From Marinomonas gallaica (GTDB taxonomy: Bacteria; Pseudomonadota; Gammaproteobacteria; Pseudomonadales; Marinomonadaceae), in assembly GCF_001639745.1 (NCBI RefSeq), contig NZ_LTAX01000008.1, positions 62,001 through 126,000 on the forward strand: a stretch of 64,000 nucleotides of DNA, written 5' to 3'. The notes under the pieces are model-generated. The model had not been told where the DNA came from, made no database searches, and saw only the letters and a program-made list of their open reading frames with translations. Positions 53,564 through 60,990 of this stretch are shown one piece after another. Made by a program: the position numbers and the translations under genes. Position 1 is the stretch's first letter. Every line of letters begins with the position of its first letter.

Positions 53564-55432
53564 TTAATGGACGCCTTCCAGTTCCAATAGCACGGCTTTG
53601 CGTTCTAGCCCGCCCGCATAGCCAGTGAGTTTGCCGTTGCTGCCGATGACGCGGTGGCACGGTACTACAATGGAAATAGGGTTTTTGCCATTGGCTAGCC
53701 CAACCGCGCGCACGCCTTTCGGGTTGTCGATGGCATTCGCGATTTCTTTATAGCTGCGCGTTTCACCAAAAGGTATGGCGCAGAGTGCTTGCCAGACACT
53801 TTGCTGAAACGGCGTTCCTTGAGCCGCTAAAGGCAAATCAAACACCGTCAGCTGGCCCGCAAAATACGCGTCGAGTTGGCGGCAGGCTTCGATGGTAAGC
53901 TCAGATGGATTCGACGTGTGCGCCCCCGACGCTTCGACAAATCGAATCGACGTAATGCCCTCCTCAGTCGCTTGAATATGAATCAGGCCGCATGGGCTTT
54001 GAAGGTATTGGTTGTACATAGCAGGCTCCTTATTCTTGATGACATCGGCCATGTGCCACAACTGAATGGCTAAATAACTGCGCCAAGGAGCCGCGTGCTC
54101 AGGTTGAATCGGCAGTGTATCGGTCATAGTGCGGACGATTAAGTCGCCGGCTAACGTTCTGTCTGGGTCGCTCAATCCGCGCATCATTATATAATCCAGC
54201 GTCCAAGGGCCAATGCCTTTTAACGCGAGTACGGCGTCGGGTGCAAAGTCTTTGGTGTCGGTGGTGGCCATATAATGAGCAAACGTTCGCAAGGTGTTTT
54301 TTCTCGCTTGCGGCATTTTAAAGAAGGCTAGGTCACTGGCCGCGACCGCCTCTGGCGTCGGAAATGACAGGCCAAAGCCGTTGTCTTGCCCTAAGGCTTG
54401 AGTCAGTTTATTGAGTTGGGAAATGGCCGCTTTCACCGCCACTTGCTGACCTAAAATGGCTCGGCACCCCGCTTCAAACACACTCCAAACACCGGGTAAC
54501 CGCAGCCCTTCGACCGCCTCATTAGGGCTAATGCCCGCCGACAAGAGCGCTTGGAAAATAAGATCAGGATCGGCATTGAGGTCGAGCACGCGCGTTAACG
54601 TCGCCAGTATGTTAGGTGCCGCTTGCAACGTATCAATCGATACGCTCACTGCAAACCCATTGTGCTCGGGTTGATGCTCTGCATAAATCCAACCATTGAC
54701 GCCATCCTCGCTAAATACACGTCGATAGCTGCTATCACGCACCTCTTCTACCTTGGTAATAGCGCGCCTACGCAAGAAGTCCCGAACCATCGCCCATTGG
54801 TAAGGCGGACGATACGCAAGAAAGAGCGTTAACTGAGGCACAGCCTGTTCCATGCAGTCGGGGTTAGCGCGACGCAGTTGCGAGGGGGTTAATGACCAAT
54901 GGCTTTTCATAACGCTCTGCAAACGTCTGGCGGAGTGAAAGCCAACGCTCGATGCCACATCATCAATGGGCAGACGGGTTTGCTGCAACAGACGCTTAGC
55001 AAACATCAGCTGGTGATAAAGCTGAACACTCTTAGGTGACAGGCCCAACTCGGCATGAATCAATTTATGTAAGTAACGCTCGGAGATGCCCAAACGCTCG
55101 GCAATCGTGCTAATCGGCTCCGGTGGCAGATTCGACAGCAGCGTTTGCGCTCGCGTGGCTGTGGTTTGAGTGCCCTGCCAAGCACAGGAACCGGGCGCAC
55201 TGTCGGGTCGACAACGTAAGCACGGTCGAAAACCGTCGCGCATCGCTTCCAGCGCTTGTTGGTAGTAGGTAACGTTGGATTCGTTCGGCAAACGCGCAGG
55301 GCAAATAGGACGACAGAAAATCCCCGTACTTTTGACCGCCACGAAAAACGTCCCATCAAAGCGCTGATCACGCGCCAGCCTTGCTTGCTGAAAGGCCGAC
55401 CGCTGCTGACTAGAAAGCGTATTACTGCTCAT
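53564..55432 (-). CDS. Ada-AlkA-Ogt three-domain alkylation-repair fusion
   Basis: 622-residue fusion. Residues 10-80: Ada zinc domain with C-R-P-I-C-P and C-L-R-C-R-P, which takes methyl groups from phosphotriesters. 90-185: AraC helix-turn-helix. About 195-460: AlkA 3-methyladenine glycosylase with helix-hairpin-helix L-K-G-I-G-P-W-T and a catalytic Asp in L-A-G-D-L-I. 472-622: O6-methylguanine methyltransferase with acceptor C592 in V-P-C-H-R-V. All active residues are kept. The start has poor spacing (AGGG abuts ATG). An in-frame ATG at 54019 with AAGGAG 6 nt upstream opens exactly at the Ogt domain. Confidence 0.9.
   Translation of the reverse strand: MSSNTLSSQQRSAFQQARLARDQRFDGTFFVAVKSTGIFCRPICPARLPNESNVTYYQQALEAMRDGFRPCLRCRPDSAPGSCAWQGTQTTATRAQTLLSNLPPEPISTIAERLGISERYLHKLIHAELGLSPKSVQLYHQLMFAKRLLQQTRLPIDDVASSVGFHSARRLQSVMKSHWSLTPSQLRRANPDCMEQAVPQLTLFLAYRPPYQWAMVRDFLRRRAITKVEEVRDSSYRRVFSEDGVNGWIYAEHQPEHNGFAVSVSIDTLQAAPNILATLTRVLDLNADPDLIFQALLSAGISPNEAVEGLRLPGVWSVFEAGCRAILGQQVAVKAAISQLNKLTQALGQDNGFGLSFPTPEAVAASDLAFFKMPQARKNTLRTFAHYMATTDTKDFAPDAVLALKGIGPWTLDYIMMRGLSDPDRTLAGDLIVRTMTDTLPIQPEHAAPWRSYLAIQLWHMADVIKNKEPAMYNQYLQSPCGLIHIQATEEGITSIRFVEASGAHTSNPSELTIEACRQLDAYFAGQLTVFDLPLAAQGTPFQQSVWQALCAIPFGETRSYKEIANAIDNPKGVRAVGLANGKNPISIVVPCHRVIGSNGKLTGYAGGLERKAVLLELEGVH
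54019..54031 (-). promoter_or_regulatory. internal ribosome binding site before the Ogt domain
   Basis: On the minus strand AAGGAG (54026-54031) stands 6 nt before an in-frame ATG (54017-54019). Translation here would give a 151-residue stand-alone methyltransferase (53564-54019). Confidence 0.65.
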
Positions 55433-55562
55433 CCCTATTACCCATTAAAAAAGAGTGTCAGCAACAGTGTAAATCATCACACCTGTAAACATGCGACGAA
55501 ATCGGAACTCAATAGAATCCCTTCATATCTGTGGGTTGGCGATGCCACGCATTTTCTTTGCT
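55433..55562. other. spacer upstream of the repair gene
   Basis: Upstream region of the Ada-AlkA-Ogt gene followed by the first partial repeat copy (about 55538-55562, related to 55619-55645). I find no Ada-box match. Confidence 0.35.
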
Positions 55563-55915
55563 TTGTACGACCTCGCTGTGCGAGGGAACCCGCCCCCGCT
55601 CCGCTTCTAACCTGCAGGTTTGCAATGCCACGCATTTGCTTCGCTTGCGCAATGTCTCGTTCCGAGACCGTCAGCGCGAATCAAACGCATGGCATCGCTT
55701 AGCAAAGCGTTTGTACGACCCGATTGTATCAGGGACACGTTGTACGACCTCGCTGTGCGAGGGAACCCGCCCCCGCTCCGCTTCTCATCTGCTGGTTGGA
55801 GCTGCCATGCATTTCCTTCGCTTGCGCAATGTCTTGTGCCGAGACCGTCAGCGCGAATCAAACGCGTAGCATCGCTTAGCAAGGCGCTTGTACGAACCGA
55901 CTCAATCGGGGAAAA
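55563..55915. repeat. tandem repeat, two units of 177 bp
   Basis: TTGTACGACCTCGCTGTGCG and the following bases to CCGCTTCT recur identically at 55563 and 55740; the rest of each unit (GAGACCGTCAGCGCGAATCA..., GCATCGCTTAGCAA...) is highly similar. Each unit holds a CCTCGC-TGT-GCGAGG hairpin. Any open frames here follow the repeat and look spurious. Confidence 0.85.
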
Positions 55916-55917
55916 GT

Positions 55918-56175
55918 TTACGACTTACCAAAAACTTGCTCAAAACTATCTGTCTGCCCTTGGTCTGCTTCTCTTACCGATTGATCGAAGTCGCTCTTAA
56001 AGCCTGTTTGAGAAAGCAAATACAGAGACTCTTGTAAGCCTTCATAGTGTTCACGAGACATGATCATTACATTCCCCGTTTTATGTTGAACCTCGATGAC
56101 TTCATCGTCTTGTTTTAGCTGATCAATCAACTCATAAAGTGAATTTTGAGCATCTGTAGCCGTCATTTTTCTCAT
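55918..56175 (-). CDS. orphan Phd/YefM-type antitoxin
   Basis: 85-residue antitoxin-like protein: T-A-T-D-A-Q-N-S-L-Y-E-L-I-D DNA-binding start, V-M-I-M-S-R-E-H-Y-E-G-L-Q-E-S-L-Y-L-L and an acidic disordered tail. AAGGGG lies upstream of ATG. No toxin gene follows: the space is filled by the 177-bp repeats. Either the toxin was lost or the gene acts alone as a solitary antitoxin. A palindrome upstream suggests autoregulation. Confidence 0.85.
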   Translation of the reverse strand: MRKMTATDAQNSLYELIDQLKQDDEVIEVQHKTGNVMIMSREHYEGLQESLYLLSQTGFKSDFDQSVREADQGQTDSFEQVFGKS

Positions 56176-56196
56176 TAAGAAAGCCCCTTCTTTTAG

Positions 56197-56209
56197 TACT
56201 TAAAAAGTA
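56197..56209 (-). promoter_or_regulatory. palindrome in the antitoxin promoter
   Basis: TACTT-AAA-AAGTA about 20 bp upstream of the antitoxin start. Confidence 0.45.
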
Positions 56210-56256
56210 TAGGTTGATTTCAGAATTGAGCTAATCCGTAGAGGTTAGAGTGCCTT

Positions 56257-56422
56257 GCGTTTGCTTGCCATCAACTGTTAGCTGGAATGCCATTACCACG
56301 GCTGCAAGCCTTATTAGGCCATAAGCAGATACAAACCACTTTTCGCTATCTGCAATGGATCGCGATGATGGATCTAAAAAGACGGGACAGTGAGAATCTA
56401 TTGCCATCGACTGGAGTCCATC
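56257..56422 (+). pseudogene. 5'-truncated tyrosine recombinase (integrase remnant)
   Basis: The frame reads F-A-C-H-Q-L-L-A-G-M-P-L-P-R-L-Q-A-L-L-G-H-K-Q-I-Q-T-T-x-R-Y, which is the C-terminal box II (H, LGH, catalytic Tyr) of a phage-type integrase. The Arg box and all upstream parts are missing. The frame stays open past 56422 but there only overlaps the transposase gene. Such integrases commonly precede IS91-type transposases. Confidence 0.75.
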
Positions 56423-57556
56423 ATGAACGGGATAAGCCTAGCGAGCGTGATTCATTATTGTCACGAACAACAACAGATACACGCCAATGCAAGACAATGG
56501 CAAGTGCTGCATCATATAGAAGATTGTCGAACCGAGCGCATGGGCACAGGCAAATATCAATGCCATGGCTGTGGTCATCATTGGTTTTGGCATCATAGCT
56601 GTCGAGATAGGCATTGTCCCCAGTGCCAAAAGAAGGCAAGCGAACAATGGCTATTGAGGCAAGAAGAACGATGTTTGCCAGTGCCATATTTTCACATCGT
56701 TTTTACGCTGCCTCATGAGCTAAACGCTTGGATAGCCAAACACGATCGAGTCATTTATGACGCCTTGTTTCATGCTGCATGGCAGGCGCTGAATGAGTTA
56801 AGCCAACGAAAACACAAAGGTCGGGCAGGTATGACAGCAGTCTTACACACATGGGGCCAGACATTGGTGCGTCATGTTCACCTTCATGCCTTGGTTCCCT
56901 CTGAAGTGTATAGAGATCAAGGCTGGCATAGTCTGAGGAAACACTATTTTCTTCCGGTAAAGCTGTTATCAAATCGTTTTAGAGGGGCTATGGTCAGTCA
57001 ACTAAGAGCCGCTTTTAGCGAAGGGTTATTGCCAGCGTTATGCAAAACGGAGGTGAGTCAGCTACTGAATGTTTTAATGCAAAAGCCTTGGGTGGTCTAT
57101 TGCAAATCAGCGCTTGAATATCGCTCATCATTAGTCAGTTACTTAGCCCGATACAGTCACCGTATTGCTTTATCTAACAATCGCTTCCAAGTGTGGAACA
57201 ACGACAAAATCAGCCTTCAATATCGAGATTACCGCTCTAATAAACAGTCGTTTTTAACACTCACGCCACAAGAGTTGGTGAGGCGTTTCTTACTCCATGT
57301 CTTACCCAAAGGATTTATGAGAATCAGGCACTATGGCTGTTTATCGAATGCCATAAGAGCCAAGGTGAAGAAGCGGGTAGATAAGCAGTTAGGCAGGTAC
57401 GAACCGAAAGCCAATGGAGGCAGTGAAAAGACGGCTGAATCAGGATGTTCATGCCCTGCTTGTGAAGAACGTACTGTTACATATCTTGGCGACGTCTCTG
57501 AGAGTAAAGTGACAGAACGGCTTCGCGTCATGTTGCTATGGGACAATAGCGGTTAG
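56423..57556 (+). mobile_element. IS91-family transposase
   Basis: 377-residue HUH-type transposase that mobilises DNA by rolling-circle transfer. N-terminal zinc finger C-H-G-C-G...H-S-C-R-D-R-H-C-P-x-C, HUH motif H-V-H-L-H-A-L-V, and catalytic Tyr region Y-L-A-R-Y-S-H-R. ATG 56423 follows TGGAG. The frame is intact. I cannot define the element ends (IS91 elements lack inverted repeats), so only the gene is marked. Confidence 0.9.
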
Positions 57557-57790
57557 CGTTAGTGCTTAGTGAGATCAGAGTATAAAAAAAGATCAGGTCA
57601 TAAGGCCTCAGGGAATCGCTTGCCTCTCTGATCAAATCACGCTACAAAAGGGTACATTAAGAACCAACATAGCGGCGATCAAAGACGATCTGAAGCGGCA
57701 TAGTCCAAACAGACTCTGAAGTTTAGCGAGTTATTTAACAGGGAAGTCCCACCATGAAAAAAGCAAATCCTTTATATAGACAACGCAGCC
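57557..57790. other. region between the transposase and the first attC-like site
   Basis: It probably contains the IS91 3' (ori) end and the tail of a truncated cassette. A short frame at 57754-57810 (MKKANPLYRQRSRSTVGL) ends inside the attC-like site, as cassette tails often do. No larger gene is visible. Confidence 0.4.
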
Positions 57791-57848
57791 GTTCAACCGT
57801 GGGTTTATAGCCGCAGCTACGCTGCCGTATAACCCTTAATTGTTAGAG
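57791..57848 (+). repeat. attC-like recombination site 1
   Basis: Outer boxes GTTCAAC (57791-57797) and GTTAGAG (57842-57848) enclose an imperfect stem with GGGTT/AACCC and GCAGC-TAC-GCTGC. The DUF4062 gene starts 26 bp after it, as expected for a cassette. Confidence 0.55.
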
Positions 57849-57874
57849 TTTTAATCGAATAATCAGAGATATTT

Positions 57875-58921
57875 ATGGAAAGAAAGCATCAGGTCTTCGT
57901 TTCATCTACATTTAAGGATTTAGTTGAAGAGCGGAAAGAAGTTATTCATGCGCTTCTTGAGCTAGATTGCATTCCATCTGGAATGGAACTTTTTCCCGCT
58001 ACTGATGAAGATGCTTGGTCTCTCATTACGGAAGTAATCGATGGGTGTGACTATTATTTACTTATATTGGCCGGCAAGTATGGTTCCGTAAACAAAGATG
58101 GAGTGGGCTTCACTGAAATGGAATTTGACTATGCTCTAGACACTGGGAAGCCAATTATTTGCTTTCTTTACGATGATATCGAAAACCTACCGGCTAAAAA
58201 GATCGAGTCCTCCGAAGTTGGCAAATCTAGATTAGCTAAATTTCGAGAGAAAGCTAGTGAGAAACATTGTAAATTTTGGAGTTCTGCTCCTGATCTAGGA
58301 GGGAAAGTCTCAAGAAGTTTAGTCCAGTTGAAAAAGAAACACCCGTCAGATGGCTGGGTTCCTGGTCGTTTTGCCGTTGATCAAAAGATGGTTGCGGAAA
58401 TGGAGAAAATGAGAGCCAGGGTTGCTGAGCTGGAAATGGAGTCCTTGTTAAAACAAAATACTGTACCTGATAACTTCGATGAATTGGCTGGTGGGGAAAT
58501 AGAGTATACTGTTCCGTGCAATATCGTCATTAACGATGATGGTGATACAGAAAGAATGCCCATTAGGGCTTCATGGGATAAAATATTCTCTTACTGTGGT
58601 CCAGTATTGGCTGGCGAATGTACGGCTTCAGAGCTGAAAGATAAGATTGTGTTGGCATATTACCATTCAATTCCTGATGAGTTTTTAGAGTATACCCAGT
58701 ATCGAAGGATGGGATTGCCTTATGTTTGTGAAGACCAAATTCACGTACAGCTTCAGGCTCTTGGATTGATGGAGCCGGGGACGAAAAAGCGAGCAGTCTC
58801 TGACACAAACACTTATTGGAAGCTGACTACCTTTGGTGAAAAATATTTAATTCAGATTAAGGCAATCAGAAAAGACTCTAACAAATCAATTCAGCCGACC
58901 GCTGAAGCGGCGGCAGATTGA
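57875..58921 (+). CDS. DUF4062-domain protein in an integron-like cassette
   Basis: 348 residues. The N-terminal DUF4062 domain (1-150: K-H-Q-V-F-V-S-S-T-F-K-D-L-V-E-E-R, Y-Y-L-L-I-L-A-G-K-Y-G-S, F-T-E-M-E-F-D-Y-A) is a flavodoxin-like fold related to TIR/SEFIR modules, often found at the N-terminus of NTPase signalling or defence proteins. A coiled coil follows (about 170-190), then a 150-residue C-terminal domain I cannot name. Its final residues N-K-S-I-Q-P-T-A-E-A-A-A-D are encoded by the attC site. Function unknown; a sensor or defence role is inference. Confidence 0.8.
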   Translation: MERKHQVFVSSTFKDLVEERKEVIHALLELDCIPSGMELFPATDEDAWSLITEVIDGCDYYLLILAGKYGSVNKDGVGFTEMEFDYALDTGKPIICFLYDDIENLPAKKIESSEVGKSRLAKFREKASEKHCKFWSSAPDLGGKVSRSLVQLKKKHPSDGWVPGRFAVDQKMVAEMEKMRARVAELEMESLLKQNTVPDNFDELAGGEIEYTVPCNIVINDDGDTERMPIRASWDKIFSYCGPVLAGECTASELKDKIVLAYYHSIPDEFLEYTQYRRMGLPYVCEDQIHVQLQALGLMEPGTKKRAVSDTNTYWKLTTFGEKYLIQIKAIRKDSNKSIQPTAEAAAD

Positions 58922-58931
58922 GGCGTTAGGC
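58876..58931 (+). repeat. attC recombination site 2 (best example)
   Basis: CTAAC (58878-58882) pairs with GTTAG (58925-58929); inside, TCAAT pairs with ATTGA, CAGCCG with CGGCAG (one unpaired base), and CCGCT-GA-AGCGG forms the tip. The right box GTTAGGC fits the GTTRRRY consensus. Size and fold match a canonical integron attC. Confidence 0.85.
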
Positions 58932-58968
58932 TTTTTTCTCATTCACAAACAAAAATAAAGGGATTTAT

Positions 58969-59283
58969 ATGGATAAAAACCAACTTGATATTGAACGTCA
59001 TATCATTAAAGAAATAATTGACAGAGTTCATGATGAACAGACACGTATATCAGACACTTGTCAAAGAGATATAGCGTTTTTAGTACGCTCTAGAATACCT
59101 AAAGGCAAGACTTGGGAAGAGTTAAATCATCTAGAGATTAGACACTTAATTGAAGAGTTTTCAAAAAAGCTTCATCAAGATGCTCCAAAATCAAAAAGTC
59201 ACGAGAAAAGAGCGGTTATTCGTAGGTCTCTTTTGAGTGGTATAAAAAAGTTGCTAAGTGATATTTGGCCTTTTGGGGAGTAG
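58969..59283 (+). CDS. cassette protein of unknown function
   Basis: 104-residue, highly charged, mostly helical soluble protein (I-E-R-H-I-I-K-E-I-I-D-R-V-H, W-E-E-L-N-H-L-E-I-R-H-L-I-E-E-F-S-K-K-L). I recognise no domain. It starts 44 bp after attC site 2 and is followed 3 bp later by a membrane-protein gene, so the two form one cassette or operon. Base composition is AT-rich like other cassette genes. Confidence 0.7.
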   Translation: MDKNQLDIERHIIKEIIDRVHDEQTRISDTCQRDIAFLVRSRIPKGKTWEELNHLEIRHLIEEFSKKLHQDAPKSKSHEKRAVIRRSLLSGIKKLLSDIWPFGE

Positions 59284-59286
59284 TTG

Positions 59287-59646
59287 ATGGATAGTAGTGA
59301 AAGAGATAAATTAGCATTTGATTATGCTAAAGAGACAACGAAACAATTAATGACTCTGGCAACAGGTTTTATTGCATTAACAGTAACGTTTTCAAAAGAT
59401 TTCATAAGTAATGCTCCAGATGAAGTAAAGTGGAAAGCAACAGCAGTTTGGGTTTTGCTTTTGATATCAGTCTTGTTTGGGCAAATCTGCTTAATGGCAT
59501 TGACTGGGATACTTGGCTCAAATAGAAAGCCGCTTCCATCTTTAGATATCTACAACTCATCGGTTAAATGGACATCCTTCATTCAGGTTGTTACCTTTTT
59601 TGCTGGGCTAGGTTTTGGGATTTATGTTGCAATAAAGGCCATCTAG
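59287..59646 (+). CDS. cassette membrane protein of unknown function
   Basis: 119 residues with three probable membrane helices (about 20-38, 52-77, 92-115) separated by short polar loops. ATG 59287 is 8 nt after GGGGAG; an in-frame TTG lies one codon earlier. It ends next to the left half of an attC-like site. No family recognised. Paired with the charged protein upstream. Confidence 0.7.
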   Translation: MDSSERDKLAFDYAKETTKQLMTLATGFIALTVTFSKDFISNAPDEVKWKATAVWVLLLISVLFGQICLMALTGILGSNRKPLPSLDIYNSSVKWTSFIQVVTFFAGLGFGIYVAIKAI

Positions 59647-59653
59647 GTGCTAT

Positions 59654-59682
59654 GCCTAACAAACGACTTCAAGTCGGATTCG
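59654..59682 (+). repeat. partial attC-like site 3 (left half)
   Basis: GCCTAAC and the following AAACGACTTCAAGTCGGATTCG look like the left arm of an attC; no matching right box is seen before the repeat motif at 59721. Confidence 0.45.
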
Positions 59683-59941
59683 TAAACATGTACCGAATTC
59701 GCTTTCGCTCAAGTATTAATTGATTGGGGTCAAATGAAAAATAGTCCCAATAATTGTTCCAACAAATGAGCAAGTAAAAGAAGCTTCTCGGCATGGATCA
59801 CGATAGTTCCAGTGCTCCTACTGTGGTGCTACTGCTTCGGAGTGGAATCACTTGTAGTAAGTGCAATCAACTGCGCGCCTGCAGAGCCGGATGCTCCTAC
59901 CTCGCGCCGATTATTGCGGCATTAGCAGTACTGTAAACTGA
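59683..59941. other. spacer before the yefM-yoeB module
   Basis: Contains a dispersed repeat motif copy (59721-59744) and an unassigned 47-codon frame at 59793-59936 with six cysteines (C-S-K-C-N-Q-L-R-A-C-R-A-G-C and others) but no clear ribosome site. I cannot say whether it is coding. Confidence 0.35.
59721..59744 (+). repeat. dispersed motif copy a
   Basis: TGATTGGGGTCAAATGAAAA followed by ATAG. One of five related copies between 59.7 and 63.5 kb. Confidence 0.6.
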
Positions 59942-60001
59942 TGTACAACATACTGTACATGTACTTAGTCTTAAACTAAACTTGTCCCATATATTGTACA
60001 A
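59942..60001 (+). promoter_or_regulatory. YefM-type TGTACA operators
   Basis: TGTACA occurs at 59942-59947, 59954-59959 and 59995-60000. The first two are 12 bp apart centre to centre, the geometry known for the E. coli YefM-YoeB operator; the third lies just before the yefM ribosome site. Confidence 0.8.
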
Positions 60002-60013
60002 GTGAGGTGCAAA

Positions 60014-60268
60014 ATGAGAATAGTCTCTTTTACCGAAGCTCGAAATAACCTAAAAGCCGTTTTGGATAATGTCATTAACGATGCGGATACGACTGTAATC
60101 ACTCGTCGTGACTCTGAAGATGCTGTTGTAATGTCATTGGATTACTACAACAGTCTTATGGAAACGGTTCATTTACTTCGTTCTCCAGCGAACGCTGAAC
60201 ACTTAAATCGTTCAATGGCACAGTTTAAAGCGGGTAAAACGACCCAGCGAGAACTTATTGATGAGTGA
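60014..60268 (+). CDS. yefM: antitoxin YefM
   Basis: 84-residue antitoxin that neutralises YoeB and represses the operon. N-terminal DNA-binding fold (M-R-I-V-S-F-T-E-A-R-N-N-L-K-A-V-L-D), V-V-M-S-L-D-Y-Y-N-S-L-M-E-T-V-H-L-L, then the flexible toxin-binding tail. ATG 60014 follows GAGG; a GTG 12 nt upstream is less likely. The stop overlaps yoeB by 8 bp. TA modules are frequent integron cassettes. Confidence 0.95.
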   Translation: MRIVSFTEARNNLKAVLDNVINDADTTVITRRDSEDAVVMSLDYYNSLMETVHLLRSPANAEHLNRSMAQFKAGKTTQRELIDE

Positions 60269-60524
60269 CAGGCTATTATCATGGACTGATGAAGCTTGGA
60301 ATGGTTACGTATATTGGCAGACTCATGACAAGAAAACCTTGAAACGTATCAATAAGCTAATGGCCGATGTAAAGCGCACGCCATTTGCTGGGATTGGAAA
60401 ACCGGAACCTCTTAAAGAATACCTTTCAGGCTTCTGGTCTCGCAGAATAGATGATACCAATCGTTTGGTATATGCCGTGGATGATACAGCAATTACGGTT
60501 ATTTCGTGCCGTTATCATTACTAG
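60261..60524 (+). CDS. yoeB: ribosome-dependent mRNA interferase YoeB
   Basis: 87-residue toxin that cleaves mRNA in the ribosomal A site. The RelE fold ends with the conserved C-R-Y-H-Y (catalytic His and terminal Tyr), and R-R-I-D-D-T-N-R-L-V-Y holds the catalytic Arg; E in L-K-E-Y-L is the third conserved residue. All appear intact, so it should be active. Start ATG 60261 overlaps yefM, giving coupled translation. A half attC-like box GTTAAGT follows at 60545. Confidence 0.95.
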   Translation: MSDRLLSWTDEAWNGYVYWQTHDKKTLKRINKLMADVKRTPFAGIGKPEPLKEYLSGFWSRRIDDTNRLVYAVDDTAITVISCRYHY

Positions 60525-60619
60525 TAATTACCCTTTCTTTGGGCGTTAAGTATTCAAGGAATACGCATGAGATTAGTTGTTATATATAAAGACAAGCTTG
60601 AGATGGTGGGTCATTGAGG

Positions 60620-60643
60620 TAATCGGGGGCAGATGAAAAATAG
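60620..60643 (+). repeat. dispersed motif copy b
   Basis: TAATCGGGGGCAGATGAAAA followed by ATAG, between yoeB and the helix-hairpin-helix gene. Confidence 0.6.
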
Positions 60644-60678
60644 CCCAAAATAAGCGCCATTAAGTTTTCACCGTTTAA

Positions 60679-60691
60679 GCGGGCGTTATGC
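60679..60691 (+). repeat. partial attC-like site 4 (right half)
   Basis: GCGGGCGTTATGC is the usual right box of an attC. The left arm is missing and motif copy b takes its place. The next gene starts 20 bp later. Confidence 0.5.
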
Positions 60692-60710
60692 TGCTACAAG
60701 GAGATGAGTC

Positions 60711-60947
60711 GTGGGGTTCTCAGAATCTGAAAAAGCCGCTTTGTTAGCGGTGAAAGGTGTTGGGCCTACTGTGGTTAGGAGGTTTGAAGAAATCGGTATT
60801 GATTCCTTCGAGGCGTTATCTGCGCACACTGCAAAAAATGTCGCAGAAATGGTGGCTTCAATGCTGAGAACCAGCTGTTGGAAAAATAGTCCTCAAGCAT
60901 TGGCGGCTGTTGAAGCTGCCATCTCGCGAGCGAAAGAAGGTCTTTAG
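60711..60947 (+). CDS. helix-hairpin-helix cassette protein
   Basis: 78-residue protein. L-L-A-V-K-G-V-G-P-T-V-V-R-R-F-E-E-I-G-I-D-S-F is a helix-hairpin-helix, which normally binds DNA backbone non-specifically; the rest is helical and Ala-rich. GTG start with AAGGAG 7 nt upstream. Similar small proteins occur as integron cassettes. Its role is unknown. Confidence 0.8.
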   Translation: MGFSESEKAALLAVKGVGPTVVRRFEEIGIDSFEALSAHTAKNVAEMVASMLRTSCWKNSPQALAAVEAAISRAKEGL

Positions 60948-60966
60948 CATTGCTCAGCTTGAACGG

Positions 60967-60990
60967 TTACTGGGTTCAGATGAAAAATAG
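60967..60990 (+). repeat. dispersed motif copy c
   Basis: TTACTGGGTTCAGATGAAAA followed by ATAG, just after the helix-hairpin-helix gene. Confidence 0.6.

Noticed and set aside
55538-55915. Repeats that could be taken for a CRISPR array
   Set aside because: The units are 177 bp, adjacent and similar throughout, with no short repeat alternating with unique spacers, and no cas genes are present.
55256-56000. Several overlapping open frames in the repeat region, with duplicated peptide segments
   Set aside because: They simply follow the 177-bp DNA repeat, occur in several frames and on both strands, and lack start signals.
59793-59936. 47-codon cysteine-rich frame (C-S-K-C...C...C)
   Set aside because: It could be a small zinc-binding protein, but it has no ribosome site and ends at the TA operator; evidence is too weak to call a gene.
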